Shown: positions 25,125 to 34,379, counted from the first letter of the stretch. The stretch: 64,000 nt of DNA from Azospirillum soli (GCF_017876165.1 NZ_JAGINQ010000009.1:1-64000), one strand, 5' to 3'. A program made the numbers and translations. Notes: generated from the sequence alone by a model not told the origin.

Positions 25125-25901
25125 TCAGGGGGCAACGTAGCGCGGCGGCTCCGGCAGGACCGACAGGCGGCGGCGGGTGCCGCGCAGGGCCAGTTCCACG
25201 GCGGCAACCTGCTCGTCCACCGAAATCACGATCTGTGAGGTGACCTCCAACTCCCGGTCCTCGTAGACGTAGGTTCCCGGATGCTGCTCCGCCCAGCGGC
25301 GGATGGTCTCGTCCCGCTCGCGCAGCAGGGTGCGGATCTGCGGGCGGAACAGGCGCATCATCGCGGTGATCCAGCGGTTCGCCGGCCAGGATGGGCGGGC
25401 GTGGTCCACGACGAAGGTCTCGATCATCCGGGTCACGTCCTCGGCCGCGTACCACGTCTCGCCGGTGACCCAGCGGTTGGTGGTGAACAGCCGCACCGGC
25501 TGCCCGGCAAGGTCCATGGCGATACCAATCAGATGGGACAGCGCGTCGTTGTCGGAGTCCGGCTCCTTGAAGTCCGGCAGAGGCACCGGGCGGACGCCGT
25601 CCGGCATGCCCAACGGCCGCAGGAAGGTGTGGAAATGCCCATGCTCACCCTCGGGCCGCTCGCCCTCCGGGTGGCAGTGGTAATAATACTGGGCATGATA
25701 TTCGGCGTCGTAGACGTCGCCCGGAGGGTAGTGCCGCCACTCGTACAGGGTGCCGTGCCCGCGCAGCAGTTCCCCGACCACCGTGTCGCCGGTCTTGGCG
25801 AGTGCGCGCTGGCACGCCCGCACTTCGCGCGCGGCCTCGGCCATTTCTTCGAGGTCCTCGCGGGGCAGCCCCGAAAGCTCCGTTCCCGAAAACTCAGCCA
25901 T
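25125..25901 (-). CDS. conserved hypothetical protein with His-rich loop
   Basis: A 258-residue soluble protein. After two N-terminal helices there is a Tyr-rich segment (VYDAEYHAQYYYHCHPEGE, about residues 63-81) and then GEHGHFHTFLRPLG, giving a local cluster of six histidines within 25 residues that could bind a metal. The C-terminal half is helical with many Arg and Trp residues. No family name comes to mind. It lies 103 bases upstream of the DUF2336 gene start region on the same strand and could share its transcript. Confidence 0.8.
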   Translation of the reverse strand: MAEFSGTELSGLPREDLEEMAEAAREVRACQRALAKTGDTVVGELLRGHGTLYEWRHYPPGDVYDAEYHAQYYYHCHPEGERPEGEHGHFHTFLRPLGMPDGVRPVPLPDFKEPDSDNDALSHLIGIAMDLAGQPVRLFTTNRWVTGETWYAAEDVTRMIETFVVDHARPSWPANRWITAMMRLFRPQIRTLLRERDETIRRWAEQHPGTYVYEDRELEVTSQIVISVDEQVAAVELALRGTRRRLSVLPEPPRYVAP

Positions 25902-25981
25902 CGGCCGATCCGCCCCGTCGCCGCTACGCTTGCAAGACTTCCATTACGTATGAGGATGCCGAGGCTTCGCAAGCGGCATTT

Positions 25982-26629
25982 TCAGCTGGTCCGCCCAGCA
26001 CCCGCGCGGAACACGGACGTGCCGTTGCGCAGGGTCCATTCCACCAGCTGATTCTGCACCTGACCCAGCGCCTCGTTGAAGGCGGCGACCACATCGGTGA
26101 AATCGCGGCCGCGCACGGGCACGACGGCCTCGAAGGTCTCGCCCGCCTCGATTGTCCGGCGCGGCATGGCGACCAGCTTGGCGGCGATGCGGATATGCAC
26201 CCGCTCCGGATGGGCGGAGGTCGGCGTGGCGTATTCCGCCTGGAAATCGCGCAGGTCAGTCTTCAGCACGAAGTCGGAGCGCAGGCCCACCGTGTCGCGC
26301 CCGACCGACACGATCCGCCCGCTGTCCTCGAAGGACTGGACGATCAGCCCGTGGATCATGTTGGGCGCGCGGTCGGCCCAGGACACATCGGCGAAATAGT
26401 CGATGGAGGTCGGGGAGCGCGCCACAGCGATGCGCGGCGTGTCGATGGCGCCGCTCGCCACCGGCGCTTCGACCAGCAACTGCCATTCGGCGCGCGGGAT
26501 GCCGGGATCGACGGTGGCGCGCGGGGTCAGCGTGTAGAGGTTGGGCGCGGTCGGGTTGATCGCCGCGCAGGCCCCCACGGCCAACGCCACCAGACCCGCA
26601 CAGGTCATCCTGATCCACCGGCCCGTCAT
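25982..26629 (-). CDS. ABC-type transport auxiliary lipoprotein (PqiC/YmbA-like)
   Basis: A 215-residue lipoprotein with a signal sequence ending VGACAA (lipobox Cys about residue 21). Family words include NLYTLTPR, RAEWQLLVEAPVASGAIDT and RIAVARSP. Such proteins are the outer-membrane end of MCE transport systems. Its start overlaps the MlaD stop by 4 bases, making it the last gene of the four-gene lipid-transport operon. The job here is probably to dock the MlaD ring to the outer membrane for phospholipid traffic. Confidence 0.9.
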   Translation of the reverse strand: MTGRWIRMTCAGLVALAVGACAAINPTAPNLYTLTPRATVDPGIPRAEWQLLVEAPVASGAIDTPRIAVARSPTSIDYFADVSWADRAPNMIHGLIVQSFEDSGRIVSVGRDTVGLRSDFVLKTDLRDFQAEYATPTSAHPERVHIRIAAKLVAMPRRTIEAGETFEAVVPVRGRDFTDVVAAFNEALGQVQNQLVEWTLRNGTSVFRAGAGRTS

Positions 26630-27585
26630 TTCCCGCGCACCTCCACGCCCTGCCGCGTCCCGCCGAACAGGAAATTCGACGGATCGTTCTCAATCCGCGT
26701 GACGACGCGGGACAATTGCCCGGACAGGTCACGCAACTGGGTGATCAACAGCGTCAATTCATACAGCCCCGTCGCGGTAAAGTCGCGCACCGGTTCGCGG
26801 TTCTCGTTCACCATCGCGTTCAGCTGGTTGGTGGTCTTGGTCAGCGCCACCGTGAGGTCGTGCAGATCACCGGTCAGAGTCTTTGTGCCGGTCTCTACGG
26901 CGGACAGGGTGCGCTGCGCCTGCCCGACGGTCTGGCTCAACTGCGGCGCCAGCGGCTCGAAGGACTGCAAGGTGCGGTTGGCCTGCGCCATGGTGGCGTC
27001 CAGCCCCTTGCTCGCCTTCGCCAGCTCGGCGGTCAGAACGCGGGTGTTCGCCAGGATTTCGCCGAAGGCGGCTTGATTTTGCGGAGTCAGCAACTCGGTC
27101 AGGCGGTTGCTCACGTCCAGCGCCCGGTTCAGCAATTGCGGTGCCGCGTCCACCACCACGGTCAAGGAGGACGGGCGCGACGGGATCACCGGAACTCCAT
27201 TGTCGTGGGCGGTGCGCAGCAGCTCGCTCATCTCCGTGCCGCCGGAGATCTGGACATAGGCGCCGCCGGTGATGCCCTGCACCTCCAACGAGGCGATGGA
27301 GTCCGTCTTGATCGGCGTCCCCTCCTGCACCTCGACGGTCACCTGCACGCGGGTGACGTTGCTGGGGTCCAGGCGGATGTCGGTCACCGTGCCGACGGAG
27401 ATGCCGCGGTAGCGCACGGGGCTGCCCACCTGCAATCCGGTGACGGAGCCGGTGAAGAAGATGTGATAGGGCTGGCGCGTCTCCTCCAGCTGGACCTTGG
27501 CGACCCAGGCGGTGAAGACGAACAGGCCGGCGAGCAGGGCCAGCACGAAGCTGCCGACCAGGATGTAGCTGGCGCGGTTTTCCAT
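26626..27585 (-). CDS. mlaD: MCE-family substrate-binding protein of Mla-type system
   Basis: A 319-residue protein with one N-terminal transmembrane helix (residues 7-29) and a single MCE domain (about 38-120, with GLQVGSPVRYRGISVGTV and TGGAYVQISGG). A long helical tail follows (about 140-290) and it closes with SNFLFGG, typical of MlaD homologues from alphaproteobacteria. It forms a hexameric ring in the periplasm that passes phospholipids. It is 9 bases downstream of the ATPase gene. The gene symbol is by family; the length exceeds that of E. coli MlaD because of the helical tail. Confidence 0.92.
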   Translation of the reverse strand: MENRASYILVGSFVLALLAGLFVFTAWVAKVQLEETRQPYHIFFTGSVTGLQVGSPVRYRGISVGTVTDIRLDPSNVTRVQVTVEVQEGTPIKTDSIASLEVQGITGGAYVQISGGTEMSELLRTAHDNGVPVIPSRPSSLTVVVDAAPQLLNRALDVSNRLTELLTPQNQAAFGEILANTRVLTAELAKASKGLDATMAQANRTLQSFEPLAPQLSQTVGQAQRTLSAVETGTKTLTGDLHDLTVALTKTTNQLNAMVNENREPVRDFTATGLYELTLLITQLRDLSGQLSRVVTRIENDPSNFLFGGTRQGVEVRGK

Positions 27586-27594
27586 GGCGTTCGG

Positions 27595-28383
27595 TCAGGC
27601 CTCCGCATGGCGCGCGGCGCGGCCGCGCGGTCCGTGGAAATAGTCGTGGATCCAGGGGTGTGAGTCGTTCAAATGCTGCTCCAGCGTGCCGACGCGGATG
27701 CGCTTGTCCACCAGCACGGCGATGCGGTCGCAGATGGAGGTCAGGCTGTCCAGATCGTGCGTGACCATGAAGACGGTCAGGCCCAGGCTGCGCTGAAGGC
27801 TGCGGATCAGCTGGTCGAAGGCCGCCGCCCCGATGGGATCGAGGCCGGCGGTCGGCTCGTCCAGGAACAGGATCTCCGGATCCAGCGCCAGCGCGCGGGC
27901 CAGCCCGGCGCGCTTGACCATGCCGCCCGACAGCTCCGACGGGTATTTCGGCCCGGCGCCCGGCGGCAGGCCGGCCATGGCGATCTTGATGCGGGCGATC
28001 TCCGCCGCTAGGGCCTGCGGCAAGTCGGTGTGCTCCTTCAACGGGACCATGACGTTTTCCGCCACGGTCATGGAGCTGAACAGCGCCCCGTTCTGGAACA
28101 GCACGCCGGTGCGAGCCTGCACGGCCACCCGCTCCGCCTCCGACAGCTGGCCGATGTCCTTGCCCAGCAGCTCGATCGACCCTTCCGCCGGCCGGATCAG
28201 CCCCAGGATTTCCTTCAGCAGGACCGACTTGCCCGTGCCGGATCCGCCGACCACGCCCAGCACCTCGCCCCTCAGAACGTCGAGGTCCAGGCCCTCGTGC
28301 ACGACCTGCTTGCCGAAGCGCGTGGCGAGCCCGCGCACGCGGATCACCACCCCATCCCCGCTGCTGGAATCGAAGGACGGCAC
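27595..28383 (-). CDS. mlaF: Mla-type ABC transporter ATP-binding protein
   Basis: A 262-residue ATPase. The Walker A motif GGSGTGKS lies near residues 40-47, the signature LSGGMVKR near 146-153 and the Walker B LFLDEP followed by TAGLDP near 171-182. The conserved LSGGMVKRAGLARAL is characteristic of the MlaF/Ttg2A group rather than of ordinary importers. It powers the MlaE permease to move phospholipids between the membranes. It sits 6 bases downstream of mlaE in the operon. Confidence 0.95.
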   Translation of the reverse strand: MPSFDSSSGDGVVIRVRGLATRFGKQVVHEGLDLDVLRGEVLGVVGGSGTGKSVLLKEILGLIRPAEGSIELLGKDIGQLSEAERVAVQARTGVLFQNGALFSSMTVAENVMVPLKEHTDLPQALAAEIARIKIAMAGLPPGAGPKYPSELSGGMVKRAGLARALALDPEILFLDEPTAGLDPIGAAAFDQLIRSLQRSLGLTVFMVTHDLDSLTSICDRIAVLVDKRIRVGTLEQHLNDSHPWIHDYFHGPRGRAARHAEA

Positions 28384-28389
28384 GGCTCG

Positions 28390-29547
28390 TCACACCCTCA
28401 GGACGGAGAAAAGGACGGAGAACATGGCGTCCAGCACGATCACCAGGAAGATGGACTCGACCACCGACTTGGTGGTCAGCGTGCCGACGCTCTCCGCGCT
28501 GCCGGAGACCTTCAGCCCCTCGTAACAGCCGACCATGGCGATGACGAGCGCAAAGACCGGCGCCTTCACGATGCCGACCAGAAAATGCGGCAGGGTGACC
28601 GCTCCGTGCAGCTGCCGGATGAAGGTGCCGAAGGTGATGTCCAGCGTCGCGTAGCTCATCACGGCCCCGCCGATCAAGCCCATGATGTCGGCGTAGAAGG
28701 CCAGCAGCGGCAGGCTGATCATCAGCGCCAGCGCGCGCGGCACGACCAGCAGCTCCACCACGTCGAGGCCCAGCGTGCTGATGGCGTCCACCTCCTGGTT
28801 CACCTTCATCGTGCCGATCTGCGCGGTGAAGGCGGAGCCGGAGCGTCCCGCTACGATGATCGCGGTCATCAGGATGCCGATCTCGCGCAGGATGGAGACG
28901 CCCAGCAGGTTCACCACGAACAGCTCCGCCCCGAATCGGCGCAGCTGGTCCGCCCCCTGGAAAGCCAGGACCACACCGATCAAGAAGGACAGCAGCCCCA
29001 GGATCGGCAGAGCGTTCAGCCCGGTCTGCTCGATGTGGAACAGCACCGCCCGGCCGCGCAGTCGGCTGGGATTCAACAGCACCCGCCCGAAGGTGATGGT
29101 AACGAGGCCGAGGAAGCCCAGCAGGTCCAGCCCCTCCCGCGCCGCGTCCACGGTCGCCCGGCCGGTGCGCTCCAGCATCTCCAGAATCGGATGGGAGGGC
29201 GGAAGCAGAGGCTCGGCGGGGGGCTGCCCGGCCTTGCGCACGGCGTCGAACAGGGCGGCGTGCTCCGGCCGGACGCCGGTCACCGACACCGCGTTCCCGG
29301 CCGCCGTCAGGCGGTCGGCAAGGCGCGCCAGGAGGTAGGCGCCCGCCGTGTCCATGGCGTCGAGCCGTGAGAGGTCCAGCCGCAGGGGCCCTCTTCCGTC
29401 ACCGGGGCTGAAGGACTCCAGCTCGCGTGCCAAGCCGCCGGCCGCCTTCAGGTCCCAGCGCCCGAGCGCCGTGACCAGCCAGCCGCCGTCATGCTGGTCG
29501 CCGTCGCCGATACGCGACGCCTCCACCCAGGCCCCTTCGCGAGCCAT
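28390..29547 (-). CDS. mlaE: MlaE permease with N-terminal STAS domain
   Basis: A 385-residue protein. Residues 15-115 form a STAS/MlaB-like domain (LARELESF, then LDLSRLDAMDTAGAYLLARL). Residues 140-385 are the MlaE permease with about five helices, including GVVLAFQGADQLRRFGAEL and TAIIVAGRSGSAFTAQIGTM. The fusion supplies MlaB and MlaE in one chain, which explains the absence of a separate mlaB gene. It is the first gene of the operon. The promoter lies in the 182-base gap shared with apt, which is divergent. Confidence 0.94.
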   Translation of the reverse strand: MAREGAWVEASRIGDGDQHDGGWLVTALGRWDLKAAGGLARELESFSPGDGRGPLRLDLSRLDAMDTAGAYLLARLADRLTAAGNAVSVTGVRPEHAALFDAVRKAGQPPAEPLLPPSHPILEMLERTGRATVDAAREGLDLLGFLGLVTITFGRVLLNPSRLRGRAVLFHIEQTGLNALPILGLLSFLIGVVLAFQGADQLRRFGAELFVVNLLGVSILREIGILMTAIIVAGRSGSAFTAQIGTMKVNQEVDAISTLGLDVVELLVVPRALALMISLPLLAFYADIMGLIGGAVMSYATLDITFGTFIRQLHGAVTLPHFLVGIVKAPVFALVIAMVGCYEGLKVSGSAESVGTLTTKSVVESIFLVIVLDAMFSVLFSVLRV

Positions 29548-29729
29548 CGCTCCGCCACCCTGTCCCGTTTACCGAAAAGGCTTAGTCCAAACTGATTTCG
29601 TTCGAACTTGGCCGCAAGCGACGGCGGCGGTCAACCGTGGGGCGGGCATGGCTGCGACGCAGCGGTGGTTTGCACCGGACGGGCGCGGTCGATAGTATGC
29701 CACCGCTTTTGCACAGGAACACGCCGACC

Positions 29730-30257
29730 ATGTCGAACGCCATCAAGCTCAAGGAGCACATCCGCGGCATTCAGGATTTCCCGAAGCCCGGTATCCTTTT
29801 CTACGACATTTCCCCGCTTCTGGCCCACGCCGAGGCGTGGAAGGAGGCCATCAACCAGCTGGCCGACGCGATCCGCCCGCACAAGCCGGACCTGCTGGTC
29901 GGCATCGAGTCGCGCGGCTTCCTGATCGCGGCCCCGCTGGCCCTGGCGCTCGGCACTGGCTTCATCATGGTGCGCAAGCACGGCAAGCTGCCCGGCGACA
30001 AGGTCGCCCACTCCTACGACCTGGAGTACGGCACCGACACCATCGAGGTGCAGGCCGACGCGGTGAAGCCCGGCCAGCGCGTGGTGGTGCTGGATGACCT
30101 GCTCGCCACCGGCGGCACGATGGTCGCGGCGATCAACCTGCTGCGTCAGGTCGGCGCCGACGTCCGCGCCGCCGCGTTCCTGGTCGAGCTGACCTTCCTG
30201 AACGGCCGCGAGAAGCTGGACGTCCCCAGCGTCTCCCTGATGGCGTACGACTCGTAA
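29730..30257 (+). CDS. apt: adenine phosphoribosyltransferase
   Basis: A 175-residue type I phosphoribosyltransferase that salvages adenine to AMP using PRPP. The N-terminus ([20 protein letters not shown]) and the PRPP loop [13 protein letters not shown] near residues 119-131 are diagnostic, and [12 protein letters not shown] is the flexible catalytic loop. The length is standard. The ATG at 29730 is chosen because family members start at this point. It is a single-gene unit ended by a strong hairpin. Confidence 0.97.
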   Translation: MSNAIKLKEHIRGIQDFPKPGILFYDISPLLAHAEAWKEAINQLADAIRPHKPDLLVGIESRGFLIAAPLALALGTGFIMVRKHGKLPGDKVAHSYDLEYGTDTIEVQADAVKPGQRVVVLDDLLATGGTMVAAINLLRQVGADVRAAAFLVELTFLNGREKLDVPSVSLMAYDS

Positions 30258-30277
30258 AAGAATGGTCTGAAACGCAA

Positions 30278-30311
30278 CACGGCCCGGCCGTCCTGGGACG
30301 ACCGGGCCGTG
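30278..30311. terminator. bidirectional hairpin between apt and phasin
   Basis: A 10-bp perfect stem, CACGGCCCGG (30278-30287) and CCGGGCCGTG (30302-30311), with a 14-base loop lies between the apt stop and the convergent phasin stop. Confidence 0.75.
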
Positions 30312-30336
30312 GCTTGCCGTAAAACCTGCCAGGGCG

Positions 30337-30864
30337 TTAGGCGGCGAGCGGCTTGGAGAGCTTCTCGACAGCCACGTTGATGCGGGCGCTCAGCGGGGCG
30401 ATGGCCTCGTTGGTGACGCGGGTCGAGAGGTCCTGGATGCGGGTGGCTTCGGACACGAAGGACTCGAAGCTGGACTTGAAGAAGTCGGTCTGGAGATCGA
30501 CGACCTCCTTCAGCGACTTGGCGGTCAGCAGGGACTTGCCGGTGGTGATCGACTTGTCCAGCGACGCCTGGGTGTAGGCGACGACCTCGCGGCCGAGGTC
30601 CTGGGCGCCCTGCGAGGCGATCGTGCCGCTCTGGACCAGAGCGTCCACGTTGCCCTTGCTCAGCTCCTGGAAGTCGGCATAGCTCTTCAGCAGTTGGGCG
30701 GAGATCTTCTCGACCTGCTCCTTGGCGGCCGCGGCGGTCTGCTCGAACTGCTTCACGGCCTGCTCCTGGCCGGCCTTCACGAAGCCCTCGACATGCTCCT
30801 TGGTCTGGGCGGCAACATCCTCGAAAGCCTTGGTGGCGGGCTTCGCCTTGGTCGCGGTGGTCAT
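30337..30864 (-). CDS. phasin family protein
   Basis: A 175-residue amphipathic helical protein. Family features include FVKAGQEQAVKQFEQTAAAA, SYADFQELSKGNVDALVQS and VVDLQTDFFKSSFESFVSEA. Phasins coat polyhydroxybutyrate granules and limit their size. The ATG at 30864 has AAGGAA upstream. Two TGCA-centred palindromes lie 107-180 bases upstream and are plausible PhaR repressor sites. No PHB synthase gene is in the window. Confidence 0.94.
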   Translation of the reverse strand: MTTATKAKPATKAFEDVAAQTKEHVEGFVKAGQEQAVKQFEQTAAAAKEQVEKISAQLLKSYADFQELSKGNVDALVQSGTIASQGAQDLGREVVAYTQASLDKSITTGKSLLTAKSLKEVVDLQTDFFKSSFESFVSEATRIQDLSTRVTNEAIAPLSARINVAVEKLSKPLAA

Positions 30865-31244
30865 CGTCTGCGTTCCTTCCTTGTCAAAGCCCGGCGTACA
30901 TCCCCTTTGCAAAGGTTGGAGGCTTGCGGGCGGCGATTCTCCATCCCCACCCCGTCCCCCGGAGCGAGAATGCTGCACTGCAGCAATGGCTAATTTATGA
31001 GCACTCGTTTGTGGAGTCAACAGAGATTTTTGTGCAGTGCACAATGGGCGTGAGCCCCCTTGTCCGCCCAACCACCAGGGCGCGCAAGCCGCCGGATTTC
31101 GCGCGCAACCGGGCTACCCTTAACGGAAGCTTTACCGCCGGTCGTGCCTGATCCTACCGCAGTCGCCGAACGGATGCGCTTCGGCCAAAAGTCAGCAAAA
31201 CTGCGGCAGGATGCCGCAGCCTTTCAGCGTGGGGACGCCCGTTC
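30865..31244. other. 380-base divergent promoter region of phasin and Anbu genes
   Basis: No gene is visible. It contains the two TGCA palindromes (30971-30985 and 31030-31044) nearer the phasin side, and the ribosome binding site of the plus-strand Anbu gene near 31230. Confidence 0.6.
30971..31044. promoter_or_regulatory. two TGCA-rich palindromes, candidate PhaR operators
   Basis: TGCTGCA-C-TGCAGCA (30971-30985) and TTGTGCA-G-TGCACAA (31030-31044) are both perfect 7+1+7 palindromes sharing the core TGCA-N-TGCA. PHB-responsive PhaR repressors of alphaproteobacteria bind TGC-rich palindromes in phasin promoters, so this assignment is inferred from position and core. Confidence 0.6.
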
Positions 31245-32003
31245 ATGACCTATTGCCTCGGCATCAAGACCCGCGACGGCCTGATCGGCCTGTCGGACGG
31301 CCGTATCACCAGCGGCTCGCAGCTGTCCTCGGCGCGCAAGGTGACGATGGTGGGAAGCGGCGGCGACCGCTTCTTCATCATGAACTCCGGCCTGCGCAGC
31401 GTGCGCGACAAGACGCTGGCTTACCTGCGCCGCGACATGGCCAAGCGCCGGGGCGAGACCTATCCGACCATGCTCGACGCGCTGTCGGCCTTCACCGCCT
31501 GCCTGCGCCAGGTCGCGGCCGAGGACAAGGAGTCGCTGGAGGCGTCCAAGTTGCACTTCAACCTGCACGCCATCATTGGCGGGCAGTTGGCCGAGGACCG
31601 CGAACCCTACATGTTCCTGGTCTATCCGGAGGGCAACTGGATCGAGGTGGACGAGCGCACGCCCTACCTGTCCATCGGCGCCACCGCCTACGGCAAGCCG
31701 ATCCTGGACCGCGCGCTGACCTACAACACCGACATGCAGACGGCGCTGAAGATCGCCTACCTGTCCTTCGACAGCACGCGCTTCTCGACCAACGACGTGG
31801 GCTTCCCCATCGACATGGTCTCCTACCACGCGGCGGAGCGAAACTGGCGCCAGTCGAACTTCGATTACGACGATCTGGTCGAGCAGCGGCTGTGGTGGAA
31901 CCGGAACATCACCGAACTGGCCCGCCGCATGCCGGACGGCCCGTGGGTGGACACGCTGGTGCCGAACGCGCTGCGCAAGGCCGTAACCGAGGAGCCGGCG
32001 TAA
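31245..32003 (+). CDS. Anbu-type proteasome-like Ntn hydrolase
   Basis: A 252-residue protein of the Anbu (ancestral beta subunit) group. The N-terminus MTYCLGIKTRDGLIGLSDGR exposes Thr2 as the likely nucleophile after Met removal, with a conserved Asp18 and Lys near residue 32 (SARKVTMV). Family strands such as HFNLHAIIGGQ and SIGATAYGKPILDRAL follow. Anbu forms open helical rings and its peptidase activity is debated. The usual partners (transglutaminase-like, alpha-E and ATP-grasp genes) are not adjacent here; the neighbours are phasin and a lipoprotein. Confidence 0.9.
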   Translation: MTYCLGIKTRDGLIGLSDGRITSGSQLSSARKVTMVGSGGDRFFIMNSGLRSVRDKTLAYLRRDMAKRRGETYPTMLDALSAFTACLRQVAAEDKESLEASKLHFNLHAIIGGQLAEDREPYMFLVYPEGNWIEVDERTPYLSIGATAYGKPILDRALTYNTDMQTALKIAYLSFDSTRFSTNDVGFPIDMVSYHAAERNWRQSNFDYDDLVEQRLWWNRNITELARRMPDGPWVDTLVPNALRKAVTEEPA

Positions 32004-32009
32004 CCGCCC

Positions 32010-32765
32010 TTACCGCTGGGCGCCGGCGAACAGCCAGGCGCCGAACAACGAGGTGGGGCCGACCAGCCCGCGCGGCCCCACCTGCACCTCGAACAGCGGG
32101 CCGGCGCTGTCGACCCGGCCGCCGGTCGGCAGGGTGCGCGGGGCATCCTCGGGTTTGGGCAGCGTTGGAAAGGCGACGCCGGTCTGGTCGGCTTCCCGCA
32201 GCGGCTCGATAAAGCGGATGTCCTGGAAGCGGTCGGACGGATAGGGGTAGGCGTTGAAGAACCAGTTGCCGCCCCGGCAGCCGTTGACCAGCCAATAGAC
32301 CCCGTTGGACGGCAGCCGCATGCCGCTGGGCGCCGGGTCGAAGGCGCCACTCTCGTAAAGGCGCAGCACGAACAGCGCGAACTGCCGGGGGGTAAGCTGG
32401 ACCCGCCCGACCGGCCCGCGCCCCGCCGCCAGCGGGTCGTTCAGGTCCATGCGGGTAAGGTCGGTCGCCTCAAGAACCCGCGCCTCGACGATGGCGCCGC
32501 CCTTCGAGGCATCGCCAACCACGTCGTAGGTCCGGACGTGCTTGTTGTAGTCGGCGTTGAAGACCAGCCGGTAGTGGTCGCTTCCGCCCTTGCCGCAGGC
32601 CGCGCGCAGGTCGTCGCCGTTCAGGTAGCTGATCCAGGTGAGCTTGCGGGCGACAGGATTGTCAGTCGGGCCCGTCGAGGCGCAGCCGGCCAGAAGCAAT
32701 CCCGCCAAGGTTCCCACCATCACCCCACATCGTGCGCGTGCCTTGCGCGGCGTCGGTTCGTGCAT
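32010..32765 (-). CDS. putative lipoprotein, 251 aa
   Basis: A 251-residue envelope protein. The signal ends in LLLAGCAST (lipobox Cys about residue 28). It is followed by a folded region with YLNGDDLRAACGKGG and GVYWLVNGCRGGNWFFNAYP, then a Pro-rich C-terminal tail (FPTLPKPEDAPRTLP). No family is recognised. The ATG at 32765 (MHEPTPRKAR) gives a normal basic N-region; the frame continues upstream without coding character. It is convergent with the Anbu gene, 6 bases apart. Confidence 0.72.
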   Translation of the reverse strand: MHEPTPRKARARCGVMVGTLAGLLLAGCASTGPTDNPVARKLTWISYLNGDDLRAACGKGGSDHYRLVFNADYNKHVRTYDVVGDASKGGAIVEARVLEATDLTRMDLNDPLAAGRGPVGRVQLTPRQFALFVLRLYESGAFDPAPSGMRLPSNGVYWLVNGCRGGNWFFNAYPYPSDRFQDIRFIEPLREADQTGVAFPTLPKPEDAPRTLPTGGRVDSAGPLFEVQVGPRGLVGPTSLFGAWLFAGAQR

Positions 32766-32996
32766 GGGAAGCCTCGCGTCCGGTAGGAGGAGCCGGGTGG
32801 CCGGCGGCGGTGGATGGGAGTGCGCCTGCTGTCGGACAACACGGTGCATCGCCGCGCGGTCCCACCGTACCCCATTTTCGTCACAGCCTCGCCAAAGAAG
32901 TCGAAGGCGTAAATTAACGAATTCACGCTAGACACTGATTCATCAAGAATTTACCATTGCACCAAACAGCAAGTATTAGCCTTTGGCGGGGGCATC

Positions 32997-34355
32997 ATGA
33001 GCTTGACGCGCAGCGTCGTTCGAACCGGTCTCTTTCCGTTCGCCTTTGGCGCGCAGGAAAAAGAAGGGGAGCGAGGCAGGAAGTGGCGTGAGGGCGGGCG
33101 CTTGACGCGCGTTCTGTTCGCCGCAGTGGCGCTGTCGGGCGCGATGCTGGCCTCGGTGCCGGCGCTGGCGGCGAAGTACGCGGCAATCGTCGTGGACGCC
33201 CGGACGGGTGAGGTTCTGCACGAAGAGAACGCCGACGTTATCACCTACCCGGCGTCCCTGACCAAGATGATGACGCTCTACCTGACCTTCGACGCGCTGG
33301 ACGAAGGTCGGCTGACGCTGGACCAGGCGCTGCCCGTGTCGTCCTGGGCCGAGGCGCAGTCGCCGACCAAGCTGGGCCTGCGCGCCGGCCAGAGCATCCG
33401 CGTGGAGCAGGCGATCCTCGGGCTGGTGACCAAGTCGGCCAACGACGCGTCGGTCGTTCTGGCCGAAGCGCTGGGCGGCAGCGAGGCCCGCTTTGCCGAG
33501 ATGATGACGCGCAAGGCCCGCGAAATGGGCATGCGCAACACCGTGTTCCGCAACGCCAACGGCCTGCCGAACATGGAACAGGTGACGACCGCGCGTGACT
33601 TCTCGATCCTGTCGCGGGCGATGCTGTCCGACCATTCCAAATACTACCCGTATTTCGCCCGCCGCAACTTCGTCTACGGCGGCCGCAGCCTGCACAACCA
33701 CAACCGTCTGATGTCCCGGTACGAGGGCATGGACGGCATCAAAACCGGCTACACGGTCGCCTCCGGCTTCAACCTAGCGGCGTCGGCCGTGCGCGACGGG
33801 CGCCGTCTGGTGGCGGTGGTTTTGGGCGGCAAGTCGGCGGTGTCGCGCGACAACCGCATGGCCGCGCTGCTCGACAAGGCCTTCGGCAAGGCGGGCAGCG
33901 ATCCGGACGCGCCGGTCGTCGCCCGCGCCGGGAAGGCCGCCCCGCAGGTGGTTAGCGCCGCGCCGGACGAAGACGACACCCCGCCAGCGAAGAAGCCGGC
34001 CAAGGCCACGACCTCCGCGAAGGGCAAGCCCCCGGAGAAGCCGGCCGCGCAGTTGGCCTCCGCCACCAGCACCCCGGCCGTCGCCAAGGGCCGCGACGGC
34101 AACGTCTGGGGCGTGCAGGTCGGCGCCTTCTCCACCCGCGACGCCAGCAGCAAGGCGCTGGTTCAGGCGAACAAGCAGGCCCCCTTCCTGCTGCGCAACG
34201 CCAAGAAGACCATCGTCGAGGTGAAGACCGGCGACACCAAGGTCTTCCGCGCCCGCATGACCGGCCTGGATGAAAAAACCGCCCGTCAGGTCTGCTCGGA
34301 ACTGACCCGCCACGGCCACCGCTGCGTGCCCGTGTCCCCGAACGAGAAGCTGTAA
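32997..34355 (+). CDS. D-alanyl-D-alanine carboxypeptidase with SPOR domain
   Basis: A 452-residue class-A-type penicillin-binding carboxypeptidase (S11 family). The active site has SLTK at residues 87-90, SAN at 147-149 and KTG at 249-251. A signal sequence (about 36-59, ending ALAA) precedes it. An Ala/Lys/Pro-rich linker (about 300-365) leads to a C-terminal SPOR domain (GVQVGAFSTRDASSKAL, then ARQVCSEL), which binds denuded septal peptidoglycan. It trims peptidoglycan peptides, probably at division sites. The first 35 residues are unusually charged for a signal N-region, so the true start may lie near 33100. Confidence 0.92.
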   Translation: MSLTRSVVRTGLFPFAFGAQEKEGERGRKWREGGRLTRVLFAAVALSGAMLASVPALAAKYAAIVVDARTGEVLHEENADVITYPASLTKMMTLYLTFDALDEGRLTLDQALPVSSWAEAQSPTKLGLRAGQSIRVEQAILGLVTKSANDASVVLAEALGGSEARFAEMMTRKAREMGMRNTVFRNANGLPNMEQVTTARDFSILSRAMLSDHSKYYPYFARRNFVYGGRSLHNHNRLMSRYEGMDGIKTGYTVASGFNLAASAVRDGRRLVAVVLGGKSAVSRDNRMAALLDKAFGKAGSDPDAPVVARAGKAAPQVVSAAPDEDDTPPAKKPAKATTSAKGKPPEKPAAQLASATSTPAVAKGRDGNVWGVQVGAFSTRDASSKALVQANKQAPFLLRNAKKTIVEVKTGDTKVFRARMTGLDEKTARQVCSELTRHGHRCVPVSPNEKL

Positions 34356-34379
34356 GGAAGCGCAGCCTCTCTCCATTGG

